This document shows, piece by piece, positions 4,513 to 5,020 of a stretch of DNA of 5,020 bases. Source of the DNA: an uncultured Eubacteriales bacterium (GTDB lineage: Bacteria > Bacillota_I > Bacilli_A > RF39 > UBA660). The translations under genes and the position numbers were made by a program. Below the pieces are notes generated by a model. The model had not been told where the DNA came from. It was given only the letters and a program-made list of their open reading frames with translations, and did not search any database. The stretch's first letter is position 1; every line of letters begins with the position of its first letter. The stretch is taken from positions 1 through 5,020 of the forward strand of contig ONWZ01000152.1 in assembly GCA_900321645.1 (NCBI GenBank), in the 5' to 3' direction.

Positions 4513-5020
4513 ATGAAAATAGAGCGGTGTTTAATTAAAAAAATTACAAAAAGAATTATGGAAGTATTTGTATTTCCGATAATTATGTTAATAGGACTTA
4601 CATTTATAATGGGGTTTTATTACGAACGTAATGTCTACGTTAAACTTAACGATATTACGCTTGAACTTGGCGATAAATTACCCGATGAAATCATTAATTA
4701 TATCAGTTTGATTAGTACTGATAGTAATTTATCAATCGAAAGTAATATTCCATTAGATGAAGAAGGACATACGAAAATGATTGGTAGATTTAACTACTTC
4801 TTGGTTTATAATGATGATAATTTTAGATTTAGCAAACTTACCAATGTTAAATCGACAATTAGAGTTATCGACACAATTAAACCAACGATTAAAGTTAAAG
4901 AAAACGTAAGTATTGATTATGATAGTGATTTCAAGGTAACTGATATTGCTGAATGTATCGATTTATCAGATTGTAAAATGACTGTTATGGAGGAAGTCGA
5001 CACAACTGATAGCGGTGAAC
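4513..5020 (+). CDS. membrane-anchored extracellular protein with Ig-like repeat, 3' end missing
   Basis: An open frame runs from ATG 4513 off the right edge (169 codons visible). The N-terminus is basic (KKITKR), followed by one hydrophobic segment at about residues 17-36, with no obvious signal-peptidase site, so the protein is probably anchored with the rest outside the cell. Residues ~41-115 are a beta-rich region of unknown family. From ~119 the pattern IDTIKPTIKVKEN...VSIDYDSDF...DLSD...EVDTTDSGE matches bacterial Ig-like repeats of the DUF5011 type, which occur in Gram-positive surface proteins, often before cell-wall hydrolase domains. Two cysteines (138 and 144) lie six residues apart in this repeat. 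No convincing RBS precedes ATG 4513; the alternative ATG 4558 would remove the basic N-terminus and also has a poor RBS. The function depends on the unseen C-terminus. Confidence 0.75.
   Translation, partial: MKIERCLIKKITKRIMEVFVFPIIMLIGLTFIMGFYYERNVYVKLNDITLELGDKLPDEIINYISLISTDSNLSIESNIPLDEEGHTKMIGRFNYFLVYNDDNFRFSKLTNVKSTIRVIDTIKPTIKVKENVSIDYDSDFKVTDIAECIDLSDCKMTVMEEVDTTDSGE

Noticed and set aside
1..5020. CRISPR array, insertion sequence, tRNA or rRNA.
   Set aside because: No regularly spaced repeats, transposase motifs, terminal inverted repeats or RNA gene signatures were seen.

Overview
This AT-rich window reads as a chromosomal segment of a low-GC Gram-positive bacterium (Firmicutes, Bacilli-like) that probably forms endospores. 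The evidence is the infC-rpmI-rplT operon with a Firmicute-type attenuated leader, a glmS ribozyme, a SpoVID-like coat morphogenesis gene followed by a YsxE/CotS-like gene, strong purine-rich Shine-Dalgarno sites and sigma-A-like promoters. All five Trp codons in the complete genes are TGG and no frame contains an internal TGA, so the standard bacterial code fits better than the Mollicutes code, although no gene here happens to end in TGA.

Layout, left to right. Positions 1-56 hold the 5' part of a glmS self-cleaving ribozyme on the minus strand, cut by the window edge; glmS itself should lie just beyond the left end. Its likely promoter (93-122) starts inside the last codons of dinD. dinD (105-938, minus) is an SOS-associated DinD homologue with its own strong RBS. 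Positions 939-1097 hold the dinD upstream region and the end of the next operon: an intrinsic terminator plus a second palindromic hairpin.

Positions 1098-2642 are a complete translation operon on the minus strand: a near-consensus promoter, an untranslated leader ending in an intrinsic terminator with a competing antiterminator helix (an L20-leader-type attenuator), then infC (IF-3, apparently starting at AUA), rpmI (L35) and rplT (L20). The genes are 13-14 bases apart. L20 carries an unusual Lys/Ala/Thr-rich C-terminal tail of about 80 residues.

Positions 2643-2823 contain no gene I can support. Positions 2824-4348 (minus) are spoVID-ysxE, overlapping by 11 bases, with a short SpoVID that keeps its N-terminal domain and C-terminal LysM, and a YsxE-like protein whose kinase-type catalytic residues look degenerate. 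Positions 4349-4512 are a divergent promoter region. A plus-strand gene begins at 4513 and runs off the right end; it encodes a membrane-anchored protein with an Ig-like extracellular repeat.

Functionally the window combines three housekeeping or stress systems controlled at RNA level or by damage (amino-sugar synthesis, ribosomal protein autoregulation, SOS) with a sporulation pair. I see no mobile element, CRISPR array, tRNA or rRNA. I do not see a wholly new system; the most notable points are the AUA start of infC, the histone-like tail on L20, the mini-ORF laid across the glmS ribozyme core, and the degenerate kinase motif in the YsxE-like protein.
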